A program made the translations under genes and the position numbers. Positions 27,044 to 35,697 of a stretch of 64,000 nt of DNA are shown here, piece by piece (the first letter of the stretch is position 1; the number at the start of each line of letters is the position of its first letter). The notes beneath the pieces were generated by a model. That model was given only the letters and a program-made list of their open reading frames with translations. It was not told the DNA's origin and ran no database searches. Location of the stretch: positions 62,001-126,000 of the forward strand of contig NZ_JAJNKA010000013.1 of the NCBI RefSeq assembly GCF_021533215.1, in the 5' to 3' direction. The stretch is from Portibacter lacus. Its GTDB lineage: Bacteria > Bacteroidota > Bacteroidia > Chitinophagales > Saprospiraceae.

Positions 27044-28084
27044 ATGGAAAGAAGAAATTTTATCAAAAATACAATGGCTTTCTCAGTAGGAGCTAGCACA
27101 CTTTATTCTGCTGCTGGTCAGTTTTTAGGCAAGCAAAATATGAGCGACGTAATCGTTGGTCATGGAGATTACAAGTACAAAATTGATATGCACTGGGGTT
27201 CATTGAATTCTCAACAAGTGCCTGTAAAGAACTGTCATGAAATGGTTCAGGATAGTATGGGACGAATTATACTATTGACGGATCACACGAAGAATAATGT
27301 CATCATTTACGATAAATCAGGTAAGCTTATCGAAACTTGGGGAACCGATTATCCGGGTGCGCATGGTTTAACCATTAATAATGAAGGTGGAGAAGACTTC
27401 CTTTACATCTGTGATAATAGTCTTCACTGTTTGATTAAAACGGACTTGAAAGGAAATGAGATTTTCAGACTTCCTTATCCTAAAGAAACAGGACTTTATG
27501 CTAGTGAAGGAAAATATGTTCCTACAGAATCGGCCATCGCTGCTAATGGAGATATCTACATTAGCGATGGATATGGATCACAATACATCATTCAGTATAA
27601 TCATAAAGGGGAATTGATCAGAACATTCGGAGGTCGAGGTGATGGTCCAGAACATTTTGATAATGCGCATGGTATTGCTATCGATACAAGAAATGGAAAG
27701 GAGGAGTTAATGATTACGGCAAGGAAGCAGAATAAGTTTAAGAAATTTACAATGGACGGGAAGTTAATCGAGGTGATAGATCTTCCAGGAGCTTGGGTTT
27801 GTCGACCAGTAATTCACGGTGATGACTTATATGTAGCGACCATCTGGTCAGGAGAAAAAGTACCTAATTCAGGATTTGTTTCAATTCTTAATAAAGAGAA
27901 TAAATTGGTTTCTGCACCTTGTGGAAGCATACCTACTTATGAAAATGGAAAGTTGAATCCTGTTTACCAAACACTGAATATATTTCAGCATCCACATGAT
28001 GTATGCATAGATGAAGACGATAGTATTTATGTTGCGCAGTGGAATTCTGGCAATGTGTATCCGATCAAATTAACGAGGGTTTAA
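27044..28084 (+). CDS. NHL-repeat/six-bladed beta-propeller protein, exported
   Basis: 346 residues beginning MERRNFIKNTMAFSVGASTL, a Tat-like twin-arginine signal. The mature protein is built of propeller repeats with the NHL pattern: DSMGRIILLTDHTKNNVIIY, GKLIETWGTDYPGAHGLTIN, NGDIYISDGYGSQYIIQYNH, GELIRTFGGRGDGPEHFDNAHGIAID and HPHDVCIDEDDSIYVAQWNSG. Relatives include peptidylamidoglycolate-lyase-like and scaffold propellers, but catalytic residues are not obvious. It is third in the cytochrome operon, 9 bp after DUF1501, and its TAA overlaps the next ATG by one base (TAATG). A role as binding scaffold for the cytochrome/DUF1501 complex is inference. Confidence 0.82.
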   Translation: MERRNFIKNTMAFSVGASTLYSAAGQFLGKQNMSDVIVGHGDYKYKIDMHWGSLNSQQVPVKNCHEMVQDSMGRIILLTDHTKNNVIIYDKSGKLIETWGTDYPGAHGLTINNEGGEDFLYICDNSLHCLIKTDLKGNEIFRLPYPKETGLYASEGKYVPTESAIAANGDIYISDGYGSQYIIQYNHKGELIRTFGGRGDGPEHFDNAHGIAIDTRNGKEELMITARKQNKFKKFTMDGKLIEVIDLPGAWVCRPVIHGDDLYVATIWSGEKVPNSGFVSILNKENKLVSAPCGSIPTYENGKLNPVYQTLNIFQHPHDVCIDEDDSIYVAQWNSGNVYPIKLTRV

Positions 28085-28878
28085 TGCAGGTGATTTTTAC
28101 GATTTTATTTTGTGGCTTTACGATCTTCCAAGCATTTGGACAACCATTCCATTTGTCTAGCCCGAAGGTGACTACTGGTGAGATCATCTTTTCTTCTGAG
28201 AGTTTTCTGAAAGCAGAGTTTGCTTTTGAAGGTGCTGCGTTAAAGTACACGGTAGATGGTTCTAAGCCCAATATGAATAGTAAGAATTACAGCGGAAAAA
28301 TAAAGGTCAATAAAGATCAAACGATTAAGATAGCTGCTTTCCATAAGGACTTCTTGCCTAGCACACCTATCGAAGTAAGATTTATTAAAATTGACAATGA
28401 AAAAAAGATTAAGTCCTTAAGTATAGCTGGTGAAATTAGTGAACAATACAAAGGGGACTCTGAAAAGACATTATACGATTTACAAAAAGGGAGTGCCAAT
28501 TTTAGTGATGGGAAATGGCTCGGATTTAAAGGTCAAGATGTAGGTGTTGCGGTAGAACTGGTGAAGCCAACTTCTAAATTGTCCGTGATGGTTAGTACGA
28601 TGACGAATACTGGATCATGGATCATGGGACCTGGAAAAGTAGAATTACAGATCTGGGATGCTCATACTGAGAAATATTCAATAGTAGATGAAGTGACCCT
28701 CCCAAATCTCACGGAAGATGTTACTATAAATACACAGTTTATAAGTCTGCAGGCTAAATCAAAAAGACCGATTAGCAAATTTAAAATAGTCGTTAGCCAA
28801 CTAGCGGAAATCCCAAAATGGCATCCAGGAAACCATGATAGTACATGGATATTTTTAGACGAAATTGTTGTGAAATAA
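28084..28878 (+). CDS. Secreted protein with chitobiase-type and FLDE-type C-terminal domains
   Basis: The start at 28084 (TAATG coupling) gives 264 residues with a signal peptide (MQVIFTILFCGFTIFQAFGQ). Residues about 35-105 resemble the Fn3-like chitobiase/hexosaminidase C-terminal domain (ALKYTVDGSKPNMNSKNYSG, DQTIKIAAFHKDFLPS). The rest resembles a discoidin-like beta-sandwich (SANFSDGKWLGFKGQDVGV) ending PKWHPGNHDSTWIFLDEIVV. The same two-domain arrangement and WHxxxxxxxWIFLDE ending recur at the C-terminus of the next gene, so these are paralogous modules. It is probably carbohydrate-binding and exported. It has no catalytic motif. Confidence 0.75.
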   Translation: MQVIFTILFCGFTIFQAFGQPFHLSSPKVTTGEIIFSSESFLKAEFAFEGAALKYTVDGSKPNMNSKNYSGKIKVNKDQTIKIAAFHKDFLPSTPIEVRFIKIDNEKKIKSLSIAGEISEQYKGDSEKTLYDLQKGSANFSDGKWLGFKGQDVGVAVELVKPTSKLSVMVSTMTNTGSWIMGPGKVELQIWDAHTEKYSIVDEVTLPNLTEDVTINTQFISLQAKSKRPISKFKIVVSQLAEIPKWHPGNHDSTWIFLDEIVVK

Positions 28879-28879
28879 T

Positions 28880-30925
28880 ATGCTAGAATTACTGGGCAGA
28901 TTGCATCCGTTAGTATTACACTTACCCATAGGTATTTTAGCTTTCGCTTACGCGCTAGAGGTTTATGGGATATTCAAGAAAGAGGAAAATCTATCAAGCG
29001 CCCAATCCTTCACCTTACTGTTAGCTGCATGTTCAGCAACAATTTCTGTTGCAACGGGACTACTACTGACGAGAGGAGGAGACTACGCGGGTGAATTGGT
29101 TTCGAATCATAAATGGTTAGCAATCGGGCTGACGGTTATATGCTGGACACTATTCGTTATTCATAAAGCTTATGGAAAGAATGCAAAATTGAAAGGCCCG
29201 TATTATACATTGATGATCTCTTCAGCCGTGATGCTAGGAATAACTGGGCATCTGGGAGGATCTATCACGCATGGTGAAAATTTCTTGTTTGAGTCGAATG
29301 AATTAGCAGTGATACCAGATATCGAAAATGCGGTATTATATGCAGATGTCATTCATCCGATTATAGAGAAAAAGTGTATCTCCTGTCATAATCCCACTAA
29401 GTTAAAAGGAGAATATAATATGACTACTCCAGAGCTTTTAATTGCGGGGGGAGAAAACGGGGAAGCTATCCTTGTGGATGCTCCATCTGAAAGTCCATTT
29501 TTAAGGCGCTTGCATTTACCGATGAATGATGATGAGCATATGCCACCAGATGCTAAGCCTCAGCTTACCGATGATGAATTAAAATTGGTAGAATGGTGGA
29601 TCAGCACTGGCGCTAGTTTCGATCAATATGTGGTAGAAACAGAGAATTACGATGAATATAAACCCATCGCAGAAAAGTTTCTTGCACCTCCGGATGTGGA
29701 TATCTTCTCTAAAATAGAAAAGCCAGACTCTTCTACGATTGTACGTTTAGTGAGTAATGGATATAAATTATATCCTGTCAGCTCAGGGAATTCTTCGGTT
29801 TATGTCAATTTTTCTAATCGCTCCGATCTCAAAAAGAGAGACTTCGATCAGCTAAGAAAGATTCGAGACAATGTGTCACAACTGAACCTGGATAGTTCTT
29901 CACTCACGGATCAATTGATGTCGCAGGTGAATCGGTTCAAGCATTTGGAAAAGCTAGAATTACAAAATACAACTATAACTTCAGAGGGTATTAATTCCCT
30001 GAAAGAACTTAAGTTTCTGAAATCGTTGAATCTATTTAATACAAAAGTAGATGTGACTTCCATGGAGAAATTGCTAAGCTTTCCACAGCTGAGAAGCTTG
30101 TATCTATGGCGGACGGGATATACACCAGCGCAGATAGATTCGTTGAGAAAAAAGAAACCGAGATTAGATGTTATCTATGAGATCAATCAAGATATATTTT
30201 CTGATGTTTCACTGAAAGCTCCGATCATTAATTCAAAGTCCGAGATATTCAATGATTCCATGAAAGTTTCATTAGCGTTAAGTTTTCAAGGTGTTTCTAT
30301 TTATTATACGACGGACGGCTCTGATCCGGATAGTAATTCCACAGTTTACGAAAAACCTTTCTACATTAAAGAAACGACTACTGTTAAGGCATTTGTCCAG
30401 AAGAAGGGTTGGGATTCTAGTCCGATTAACAGCAAGACCTTTGTGAAAAGTGGAAACAAGGTGAAGGATGTGAAGATGCATAATCAGCCACATCCTGGTT
30501 ACAAGCAACTAGCACCGAAGAATCTAGTCAATAATAAAACGGGGAGCCTTGTTTTCAGTGATGGAGAATGGGTAGGATATGAAGGAGCACATGCGAGGAA
30601 TACCTTCATGTTAGAAAAAGAAAATGAAATAAGTACAGTATCTGTAGGTGCATTAGAATCTACGTCAAGTTATATATTTTTTCCGGCTAGCATAGAAGTA
30701 AGCACTTCTGAAGACGGAAAGAAATTTACAAAGGTGGCAGAAGAAAGTTATGCCATTGCTGAAGGCGCGAATGGAGCAGAGCGTAAGATGTATACGCTGA
30801 AGTTTGAACCAGTAAAAGCTAAATGGGTAAAAGTAGATGTATTATCACATCTGAAAAACCCAGAATGGCATGAAGCTCCGGGCGCAAAATGTTGGATATT
30901 TTTAGATGAATTTATAATAAACTAA
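28880..30925 (+). CDS. DUF2231 membrane protein with PSCyt1 cytochrome, LRR-like, chitobiase and discoidin-like domains
   Basis: 681 residues. The N-terminus is a four-helix DUF2231-type membrane domain (RLHPLVLHLPIGILAFAYAL at 7-26, further helices near 43-63, 78-98 and 105-130, then GHLGGSITHG). A planctomycete-type cytochrome domain follows with CISCH at 166-170 and HMPPDAKP as probable distal ligand, then leucine-rich-repeat-like strands (about 320-420: LEKLELQNTTITSEGINSLK). A chitobiase-type Fn3 segment (IYYTTDGSDPDSNSTVYEKP) and a discoidin-like segment ending EWHEAPGAKCWIFLDEFIIN close the chain. The membrane and heme domains suggest an electron outlet for the DUF1549/1553 protein encoded earlier in the operon. 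The start is 1 bp after the preceding stop. Confidence 0.85.
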   Translation: MLELLGRLHPLVLHLPIGILAFAYALEVYGIFKKEENLSSAQSFTLLLAACSATISVATGLLLTRGGDYAGELVSNHKWLAIGLTVICWTLFVIHKAYGKNAKLKGPYYTLMISSAVMLGITGHLGGSITHGENFLFESNELAVIPDIENAVLYADVIHPIIEKKCISCHNPTKLKGEYNMTTPELLIAGGENGEAILVDAPSESPFLRRLHLPMNDDEHMPPDAKPQLTDDELKLVEWWISTGASFDQYVVETENYDEYKPIAEKFLAPPDVDIFSKIEKPDSSTIVRLVSNGYKLYPVSSGNSSVYVNFSNRSDLKKRDFDQLRKIRDNVSQLNLDSSSLTDQLMSQVNRFKHLEKLELQNTTITSEGINSLKELKFLKSLNLFNTKVDVTSMEKLLSFPQLRSLYLWRTGYTPAQIDSLRKKKPRLDVIYEINQDIFSDVSLKAPIINSKSEIFNDSMKVSLALSFQGVSIYYTTDGSDPDSNSTVYEKPFYIKETTTVKAFVQKKGWDSSPINSKTFVKSGNKVKDVKMHNQPHPGYKQLAPKNLVNNKTGSLVFSDGEWVGYEGAHARNTFMLEKENEISTVSVGALESTSSYIFFPASIEVSTSEDGKKFTKVAEESYAIAEGANGAERKMYTLKFEPVKAKWVKVDVLSHLKNPEWHEAPGAKCWIFLDEFIIN

Positions 30926-30934
30926 TAAGACAGA

Positions 30935-32851
30935 ATGAAAGTAAATGAACGAATGATGAAGCGTAATGAGAATATCCCCACCAGGATATTTGATAATGCA
31001 GATAAAGCATCGTGTCAGGTTGCTTTGGAAATTGCAGAACTAATTCGCGAAAAGCAATCGAAAGGAGAAAATTGCGTACTTGGATTAGCAACAGGTTCCA
31101 CACCAGTGAATGTTTACAAAGAACTAGTAAGACTTCATAAAGAAGATGGACTAAGCTTTAAAAATGTAATCACGTTTAACCTGGATGAGTATTTTCCAAT
31201 TGAACCAAAAGAATTACAGAGTTATGTAAGGTTCATGCATGAATATTTATTTGACCATATCGATATTCCTTCAGATCAGATCAATATTCCAGATGGAACA
31301 TTGGCTAAAGAAGAGGTCTATGATTTTTGCCAAGCTTACGAAGAAAAAATCGAGACTTCTGGTGGACTAGATCTTCAGATTCTAGGAATAGGGCGAACTG
31401 GACACATTGGGTTTAATGAACCAGGTTCTGGAGAGGTTTCTGAAACTAGGTTGATTACACTAGATCACATGACTGTGATGGATGCTGCAAGTGATTTCTT
31501 CGGCGAAGAGAATGTTCCTACGAAAGCCATTACTATGGGAGTAGGAACCATAATGAAAGCGGATAGAATTATCTTAATGGCATGGGGTGAAGGAAAAGCT
31601 GGTATCATTAAGAAAGCTTTAGAAGGTCCAGTTAGCGATCAGATTCCTGCAACTTATTTGCAGAAGCACCCGAATGCAGAATTCATCTTAGATGAAGGTT
31701 CTAGTGCTGAGTTAACAAGAATCAAGACACCTTGGTTAGTGAGTTTCAGAGACTGGAACGATGAAGTTGAAATTAAGAGAGCGGTTTGCTGGTTAGGTCA
31801 GAAATTGAAAAAGCCAATTTTAAAATTGACCAATAGAGATTATGCTGATAATGGAATGGCTGATTTAATTACAACCTACGATACAGCATATAATATCAAT
31901 ATTAAGATTTTTAACGCACTTCAGAATACGATCACAGGATGGCCAGGTGGAAAACCGGATGCTGATGATACCAGAAGACCTGAAAGAAGAGAACCTGCTC
32001 GTAAAAGAGTAATTTTATTCAGTCCGCATCCAGATGATGATGTGATTTCTATGGGTGGTACTTTTTCAAGATTGGCCGAGCAAGGACATGATGTTCATGT
32101 AGCTTACCAAACTTCAGGAAACATTGCTGTTTTTGATGATGACGTGGTAAGGTTTGCAGATTTCGTGAATGACTTTCATACTTTCTTTGATATGCCGCAA
32201 CAAGATGTTCAGCAGTTATTTGACGGCGTAAGAGAAGACATTGAAAATAAAAAGCCAGGAATTCCGGATTCAGATAGAGTTAAGAAGATTAAGGGGTTGA
32301 TTAGAAGAGGGGAAGCGAAAGCAGGTGCTCGTTATGTAGGCATTCCAGATGAAAAAATGCACTTCTTAGATATGCCTTTTTATGAAACAGGGACTGTTAA
32401 AAAGAAAGACTTATCGCAAGAAGATATTGATATCATTAAAAAACTGTTCAGAGAAATAGAGCCGCATCAAGTATTTGCTGCAGGTGACCTTTCTGATCCA
32501 CATGGAACGCATAGAACTTGTCTGAATGCGATACTAGGCGCAGTGGAGCAATGCAAAGAAGAGCCTTGCTTAAGTGATATGTATCTTTGGTTGTATAGAG
32601 GCGCGTGGCAAGAATGGGATGTGCAGGACATCGACATGGCTGTACCATTGAGTCCAGATGAATTGCTTAAGAAAAGACGAGCGATTTTCAAGCACCAGTC
32701 TCAGAAAGATAGAGCGATGTTCCCAGGAAATGATGCTAGAGAATTTTGGCAACGTTCTGAAGATCGTAATAAAAATACAGCAAGAGTCTATGATGAATTA
32801 GGACTGCCTGAATACGAAGCAATAGAAGCTTTTAAAAGGTATTACTACTAA
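30935..32851 (+). CDS. Fusion of NagB (glucosamine-6-phosphate deaminase-like) and PIG-L/LmbE deacetylase
   Basis: 638 residues in two parts. The first 290 are NagB-like: LATGSTPVNVY (phosphate loop, 51-61), FNLDEYFP (Asp84 as general base), GIGRTGHIGFNEPGS (151-165; His157 and Glu162). The third member of the E. coli Asp-His-Glu set (Asp141) is replaced by Thr155. The second part is PIG-L/LmbE: FSPHPDDDVISMGGT (HPDD Zn motif at 365-368) and DPHGTHRTCL. It has no signal peptide, so it is cytoplasmic. Bacteroidota carry such fusions of about 640-660 residues. Expected activity is deacetylation and/or deamination of an amino sugar or its derivative, but the missing Asp makes deamination uncertain. 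It is last in the six-gene operon, 9 bp after the membrane cytochrome. Confidence 0.88.
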   Translation: MKVNERMMKRNENIPTRIFDNADKASCQVALEIAELIREKQSKGENCVLGLATGSTPVNVYKELVRLHKEDGLSFKNVITFNLDEYFPIEPKELQSYVRFMHEYLFDHIDIPSDQINIPDGTLAKEEVYDFCQAYEEKIETSGGLDLQILGIGRTGHIGFNEPGSGEVSETRLITLDHMTVMDAASDFFGEENVPTKAITMGVGTIMKADRIILMAWGEGKAGIIKKALEGPVSDQIPATYLQKHPNAEFILDEGSSAELTRIKTPWLVSFRDWNDEVEIKRAVCWLGQKLKKPILKLTNRDYADNGMADLITTYDTAYNINIKIFNALQNTITGWPGGKPDADDTRRPERREPARKRVILFSPHPDDDVISMGGTFSRLAEQGHDVHVAYQTSGNIAVFDDDVVRFADFVNDFHTFFDMPQQDVQQLFDGVREDIENKKPGIPDSDRVKKIKGLIRRGEAKAGARYVGIPDEKMHFLDMPFYETGTVKKKDLSQEDIDIIKKLFREIEPHQVFAAGDLSDPHGTHRTCLNAILGAVEQCKEEPCLSDMYLWLYRGAWQEWDVQDIDMAVPLSPDELLKKRRAIFKHQSQKDRAMFPGNDAREFWQRSEDRNKNTARVYDELGLPEYEAIEAFKRYYY

Positions 32852-33558
32852 CGATCTTGATGGGTAAAATAATAGCCTACTCCGAAAGATACGTTCGGAC
32901 GAAGTAAAAATAGATCTATAATATCGCGGGAAATCATTTGATTTTCCGCGTTTTTATTTGGGTCATACGCCGCACCATCTATATAGACATAGTTAGCTAA
33001 TTCTAGTGGCATTTTTAACGTAACGATGATCTTATCGTTGATGTTAATTTCGATCTGTGGATTTACATTTAACGCTGCACCGTATGTTTGTAATTTCATT
33101 TCAAACATGGAAGTTCTAGTAGGCTCGTAATTTCTTACGGTTATCCTTGGGTCTATAGATCCTGAAAAGCCATAAGAGAATCGAGGCAATGATTCATGGG
33201 TAAACATTTTACCGATTTCCACTCTCAGGTGGAGATCTGATTTTAGCTGCTGATAGGCCTTGAAATTACTGTCATCTGGGGAAATGGGCCCGTTGATATG
33301 ATAGCTAGAACCTTTAGCGCCAGCCACTAATATTTCCCAGAAAAAATTATTTTGATTTTGAACGCGGGTGGAAAGCCCTATCTGTTCCGAAGTTGCAAAA
33401 TTAATTCTAGGTGAAAATGGATACGCTTGTCCTGTGATATCCTCGAAGTCAAAGTGATTATTGGTTTGAACAACATTAAATAGCGCAGAAATATTTTTTT
33501 GACCTGAAGTAATTGTTGCAATAAACAGAAATGAAAGAAGAAATGTCAGTTTATTCAT
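32848..33558 (-). CDS. Hypothetical exported beta-rich (barrel-like) protein
   Basis: 236 residues with a signal peptide (MNKLTFLLSFLFIATITSGQ). The chain alternates polar and hydrophobic residues with Gly/Asn turns and ends in a long strand RPNVSFGVGYYFTHQDR. This resembles small outer-membrane beta-barrel proteins, but I recognise no family. Its TAG stop overlaps the stop of the convergent nagB-fusion gene by 4 bp, so the two genes share the 3' end. Confidence 0.55.
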   Translation of the reverse strand: MNKLTFLLSFLFIATITSGQKNISALFNVVQTNNHFDFEDITGQAYPFSPRINFATSEQIGLSTRVQNQNNFFWEILVAGAKGSSYHINGPISPDDSNFKAYQQLKSDLHLRVEIGKMFTHESLPRFSYGFSGSIDPRITVRNYEPTRTSMFEMKLQTYGAALNVNPQIEININDKIIVTLKMPLELANYVYIDGAAYDPNKNAENQMISRDIIDLFLLRPNVSFGVGYYFTHQDR

Positions 33559-33774
33559 CAGAGGGTTTTTGCGTTCCTATGGTAAAAACGATTTTTAACG
33601 CACAATAGTATTGAAGTTTTAGGGTTGTTTTTTGTAAAATTTCAATTTGATCGAGATTAGTTCTCGAGTTTTTGACTTAGCGATTAATCTGAAACATGGA
33701 ATAATCAGTAATCGATGAGTGAATTTAAGGTGAGATTTGTGTAATCTGGTTCAATTATTGAACTTGTATTTTAC

Positions 33775-34830
33775 ATGAAAGGTAACAAGCCCTCTAAGAA
33801 GAAAATCTCTTTTCCTATATCTGAGGATTTTGATTTTTATTTAAAGAATTATAATCGGTATCTCGAATTGCCATTGCAATATCTAGATATGGAAAGATCT
33901 ATCGGTGGATTTCCGCTAATGGATCGAAATGGGAATGAAACTTTTTGGAAGACCTTGATCTATGATGAGGCAGAACGAATGGAGTTGCATAATCATCTAT
34001 GCGAAATTTATGCCTTATTGAAGACGGATGGAGATATGAAGGTCATTGAACACCTGAAGGTAGATCGAATCGATTTTTGCACCTTTGGAAATACGAATCC
34101 TTATAGAGTTCGTATCATTAATAGGCTGAATGATAATTACGATCACTTTTATATAAAGCGAATAGACGCTTCTAGAATTTATGGACTTGAATTAGAGGAT
34201 TTGCTTTCCCCGAATCGAATTAGTTTTTTATACGATAGGCATACATTAATAGAAGAACATATCGCGGGAATCCCAGGAGATGATTTTGTCAAAAGGAATA
34301 TTGATGTTTCTGCTTTCGACCAAATCAGGATTGCAAAGGAGTTTATTAAGTTTAATGAGCGATGTTTCGTGCGCTTGCTCGGTGACATGCGCTCGTATAA
34401 CTACATCGTAGACATCACACCAGACATTGACGGAAATCAATATAGGATTAGAGCAATTGACTTTGATCAGCAATCTTATGAAGGCCGGAAGAACTTTTAT
34501 CTACCTCAATTTTTTAAAGAAAATAACGAGATCATTAAACTTGGATTAGATCACTTGAGTAATGAAACGGTAACGCAATACCAATTCGAAGAACGGTCAT
34601 TAATTACTAGAAGAGCAAAGACTTCAAGTATCCGGCTGAATAAATTATTGAAATGTATGATAGCAGATAAGCTATCATTTGATCCAAAAATAGACCAACT
34701 CAAATCAGAGCTGGCCTATCATCATAAGTCTCATATATTCGATACTTGTAACTCTATGGGAGAGTTGGTGTTAGCCAATCTGAAATTGGTCCTCCTCAAA
34801 GAATTCAAGCAAAGTATAATTAAGTTTTGA
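33775..34830 (+). CDS. Unrecognised cytoplasmic protein with kinase-like motif order
   Basis: 351 residues, no signal or membrane segment; family not recognised. The order of motifs resembles a protein-kinase or aminoglycoside-phosphotransferase fold. HFYIKRI (Lys128) could be the VAIK lysine and TLIEEHIAG (Glu160/161) a helix-C-like acidic position. RLLGDMRSYNYIVD has Asp204 and Asn209 five residues apart, as in the HGDxxxxN catalytic loop, and AIDFDQ (Asp229) resembles DFG. The identification is inference and depends on structure. It is downstream of an AT-rich spacer and converges on the DUF937 gene. Confidence 0.5.
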   Translation: MKGNKPSKKKISFPISEDFDFYLKNYNRYLELPLQYLDMERSIGGFPLMDRNGNETFWKTLIYDEAERMELHNHLCEIYALLKTDGDMKVIEHLKVDRIDFCTFGNTNPYRVRIINRLNDNYDHFYIKRIDASRIYGLELEDLLSPNRISFLYDRHTLIEEHIAGIPGDDFVKRNIDVSAFDQIRIAKEFIKFNERCFVRLLGDMRSYNYIVDITPDIDGNQYRIRAIDFDQQSYEGRKNFYLPQFFKENNEIIKLGLDHLSNETVTQYQFEERSLITRRAKTSSIRLNKLLKCMIADKLSFDPKIDQLKSELAYHHKSHIFDTCNSMGELVLANLKLVLLKEFKQSIIKF

Positions 34831-34833
34831 GGT

Positions 34834-35445
34834 TTATCTTCTAAGAAGTCCACCTAAAAATTTCATTCCCATTCCCGCTACATCATCCATTACACTACCG
34901 TCACCATCTGAATCAAGAATTTTTTCAATCATACTTAATTCTTTTCTTTCTCCTGCAGCTTGTTTCACAGATCCACTTAAGAAGTCAAATACATTGTTTT
35001 GATTCACAACGTTTTGAGTTTTAGCTTTTCCTAAGCTACCCATTACGATAGGTGCTAATAACTGAAGAAGTTTTCCTGATTTCAAGAAATCTAAACCAGT
35101 TCCTTGACTTAGCATTGCTACGATGTTATTCGTGTTTCCTCCTAAAAGGTGTTCAAGAATTCCTAAACCATTATTTGATCTTGAATTAGCCGCACTAGAG
35201 CTTCCTGATAGAAGACCTACTACATCATTAAGAATGCTTCCATCATGATCTCTATCAAGCGCACCTAATAGTGAAGATGCTTTAGCTGGATTAGCTGATT
35301 CTTTAGAAAGTGCACCTACTATAGCTGAAATTGCTCCTTGTGCTGCAGTAGCAGTAGTCGCTTCATCAGATCTAATCTGCTTACTAAGTGTTGCAATTAC
35401 GTCAGGTGTTAATTGTTGTTGAATGAGGTTAAAAATATTATCCAT
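34834..35445 (-). CDS. DUF937 family protein
   Basis: 203 residues starting MDNIFNLIQQQLTPDVIATL. This is typical DUF937 pattern with repeated GALDRDHDGSILNDVVGLLS and MIEKILDSDGDGSVMDDVAG (the DxDxDGxxxDD loops) and alanine/glycine-rich low-complexity stretches. DUF937 proteins are cytoplasmic and of unknown function. The family call is based on the repeated loops and the C-terminal FLGGLLRR motif. It converges with the kinase-like gene with a 3-bp gap and diverges from the DUF4412 gene. Confidence 0.82.
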   Translation of the reverse strand: MDNIFNLIQQQLTPDVIATLSKQIRSDEATTATAAQGAISAIVGALSKESANPAKASSLLGALDRDHDGSILNDVVGLLSGSSSAANSRSNNGLGILEHLLGGNTNNIVAMLSQGTGLDFLKSGKLLQLLAPIVMGSLGKAKTQNVVNQNNVFDFLSGSVKQAAGERKELSMIEKILDSDGDGSVMDDVAGMGMKFLGGLLRR

Positions 35446-35697
35446 TTTTTTTTGTTTTTTGTAAAGTACACATGCTTTACCAATTATAAAAAAGTAATTA
35501 ATATATAATTTATATATATTTTTTACACATATTTAAAAAGAGCCAATTTCTACTTAATTTACATTCTAATTCAAATCGTTGAGGAACTATTGCAATCTCT
35601 AACTGTGTTTGCAATTTGAAGATATAAAATAATTTTCTAATTGTACTGTTTACCTATTTAGACGCCGTACGACTAAAAAGTAACATAAAAAATCAAA

